A stretch of 64,000 nucleotides of DNA from positions 1-64,000 of the forward strand of contig JAAFIF010000047.1 of the NCBI GenBank assembly GCA_013298625.1. The letters are read 5' to 3'. A program made the translations under genes and the position numbers. The notes beneath the pieces were generated by a model. The model was not told where the DNA came from and made no database searches. It was given only the letters and a program-made list of their open reading frames with translations. Source of the stretch: Myxococcales bacterium (GTDB lineage: Bacteria; Myxococcota_A; Polyangia; Polyangiales; Ga0077539). Shown in pieces: positions 62,991 through 64,000 of the stretch (positions within the stretch are counted from its first letter, which is position 1; every line of letters begins with the position of its first letter).

Positions 62991-64000
62991 TGAAGATGCA
63001 ATCAACGGGCGTGGGGATGCTCGCGGCGCTCGCGGCCGCAGCAGGGACCGGATGCGGCGCAAAGACAGGGCTCACCGTGCCCTGCGTCGCGGAGTTTCGC
63101 GTCGAGCGCGCCTCGGTGATGCTCGTGATCGATCGGTCTGGGTCGATGTACCAGCGCACCGAAGACGACATCGTGCTGTGGACCGCGTTGGTTGAGAGTA
63201 CGCGCTCGGTGCTGCCGCAGCTCGAAGGGGTGGCCGACGTCGGGGTGACGTTTTTTCCGAGTCGATCCGCAGTGTCGGAAGAGGATGTGTGCCTCCACGA
63301 GGACGCTCCTGCTCTCTTGCCGACGCCCGACTGGCGCGAGGCGCAGACGCTGATCGATGGGACGCGTCCAGGTGGAGGCACGCCGACGTTCGAAGCGCTG
63401 CGCGTCGCGTACGGCGCCCTGCAGTTTCCGTCGGGGTCACGCCGCCGCGTTGCACTGCTCGTCACCGATGGCGGAGCGGGGTGCAACGACGCGCTCGATG
63501 TGAATACCTGTGTGTGTCCCATCTCCGAGACCGACGACTACTGCCGCAGTCAGGGGCAATCCGCTGTTGGTGCATGTCTCGACGATGACAGGGTTAACAC
63601 GATCGTTGCTGATCAGCGGCGGCGCGGCGTCGAGACTGTTGTCATGGGCATCGTGTCGAGTTCTGTCGGTGTCCGCGGAGCGAGGCTGCTGGACGAGTTC
63701 CTCACGGACGTCGCGGTGGCTGGTGGTGGAGTTCGGTACTTTCGCGCACAGACGGCTAGCCAGCTCTCTGGAGTGCTCCGCGCAGCGCTGCTCCCAACGA
63801 CGTATTGTCGGCTCCGCGTTCAGGGGCCCGTCCGTGAAGACTCTGTGTTGACTGCGGAAGGAGCGCGCGTTGCCTTCGACCGAACCGCGCGCGAAGGATG
63901 GAGTTGGAGCAACGCCGCGCGCACGGAGGTCTCGCTGAACGGGGCCGCGTGCGAGACCGCGATGGCTCGGCAGATTCAACAGTGGCGCGGCGCGGCGATC
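62991..64000 (+). CDS. VWA-domain lipoprotein, cut by the window end
   Basis: At least 336 residues, ATG at 62991, continuing past the window. The signal peptide ends in a lipobox-like GTGC (AALAAAAGTGCG). A von Willebrand A domain follows with an intact MIDAS start (VMLVIDRSGSMYQRT), PGGGTPTFEALRVAYGAL, RRVALLVTDGGAGCND and VETVVMGIVSSS, then Cys pairs (CVCPISETDDYCRSQG). The MIDAS Asp-Ser-Ser and the Thr in GGTPT support metal binding. Surface-exposed adhesion or matrix role is usual for such proteins. No stop appears before the edge. Confidence 0.85.

Overview
The window is a high-GC, gene-dense bacterial chromosome segment, most likely from Myxococcota (Polyangia; perhaps a Sandaracinus-like lineage, which I cannot confirm). 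The signs are several Cys-rich secreted proteins with Asp/Ala-rich linkers, two proteins ending in a MYXO-CTERM-like Cys + hydrophobic + Arg-rich tail, many lipoproteins with a clear lipobox, two membrane-anchored Hanks-type Ser/Thr kinases, and many unknown propeller-like proteins. No complete rRNA or tRNA gene, CRISPR array, IS element or prophage was found.

Layout. 0-9.3 kb: a left-edge 60-bp tandem repeat, a COG3146-type acyltransferase, then three large secreted or lipid-anchored Cys-rich proteins. One of these carries 13 disintegrin-like repeats and another ends in an S74-type chaperone domain. 9.3-18.7 kb: a translationally coupled DegT aminotransferase/ABC ATPase pair, envelope lipoproteins, aroE and a Ser/Thr kinase. 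An intergenic block with three hairpins follows. 19-24.4 kb: a membrane protein, a lipoprotein that overlaps a second kinase tail-to-tail, and a secreted type-B carboxylesterase. 24.5-27.3 kb: a YceI protein facing a XylR/DmpR-type sigma-54 activator. A 13+13 bp palindrome and a well-spaced -24/-12 promoter lie between them, so the whole circuit can be read from the DNA. 27.3-32.7 kb: a FolK-archease fusion, then a DUF444 (YeaH) and SpoVR pair with two unknown genes. 32.8-44.9 kb: a CusF-like lipoprotein, a dehalogenase-like hydrolase with a LuxR regulator, a flavin reductase, an SMI1/KNR4 protein, unknown propeller proteins, and a pirin with a Tat-like leader. A LysR and an AraC regulator follow; the pirin and LysR promoters share GGGACA/TGTCCC boxes.

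44.9-50.7 kb: the strongest anomaly. A 29-nt segment identical to the universally conserved 23S rRNA domain IV core (the I-CeuI target region) sits alone between protein genes and is followed by two perfect GNRA-loop hairpins. Next come a coupled three-gene unknown operon, a Uma2 nuclease, a MYXO-CTERM mini-protein coupled to a CapA phosphoesterase, and NosL with a small partner. 50.8-62 kb: a lipase-like hydrolase, a DEAD-box helicase with a DbpA-type RNA-binding end, two envelope proteins, a radical SAM/DUF2344 fusion, GtrA, a propeller protein, a CoA-binding protein and a twice-frameshifted pseudogene. The right edge has a LuxR-like regulator divergent from a VWA lipoprotein cut by the window end.

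Function calls come from reading motifs by eye. Start codons were chosen from signal peptides, Shine-Dalgarno-like sequence and overlap with neighbours. Unknown proteins are left unnamed.
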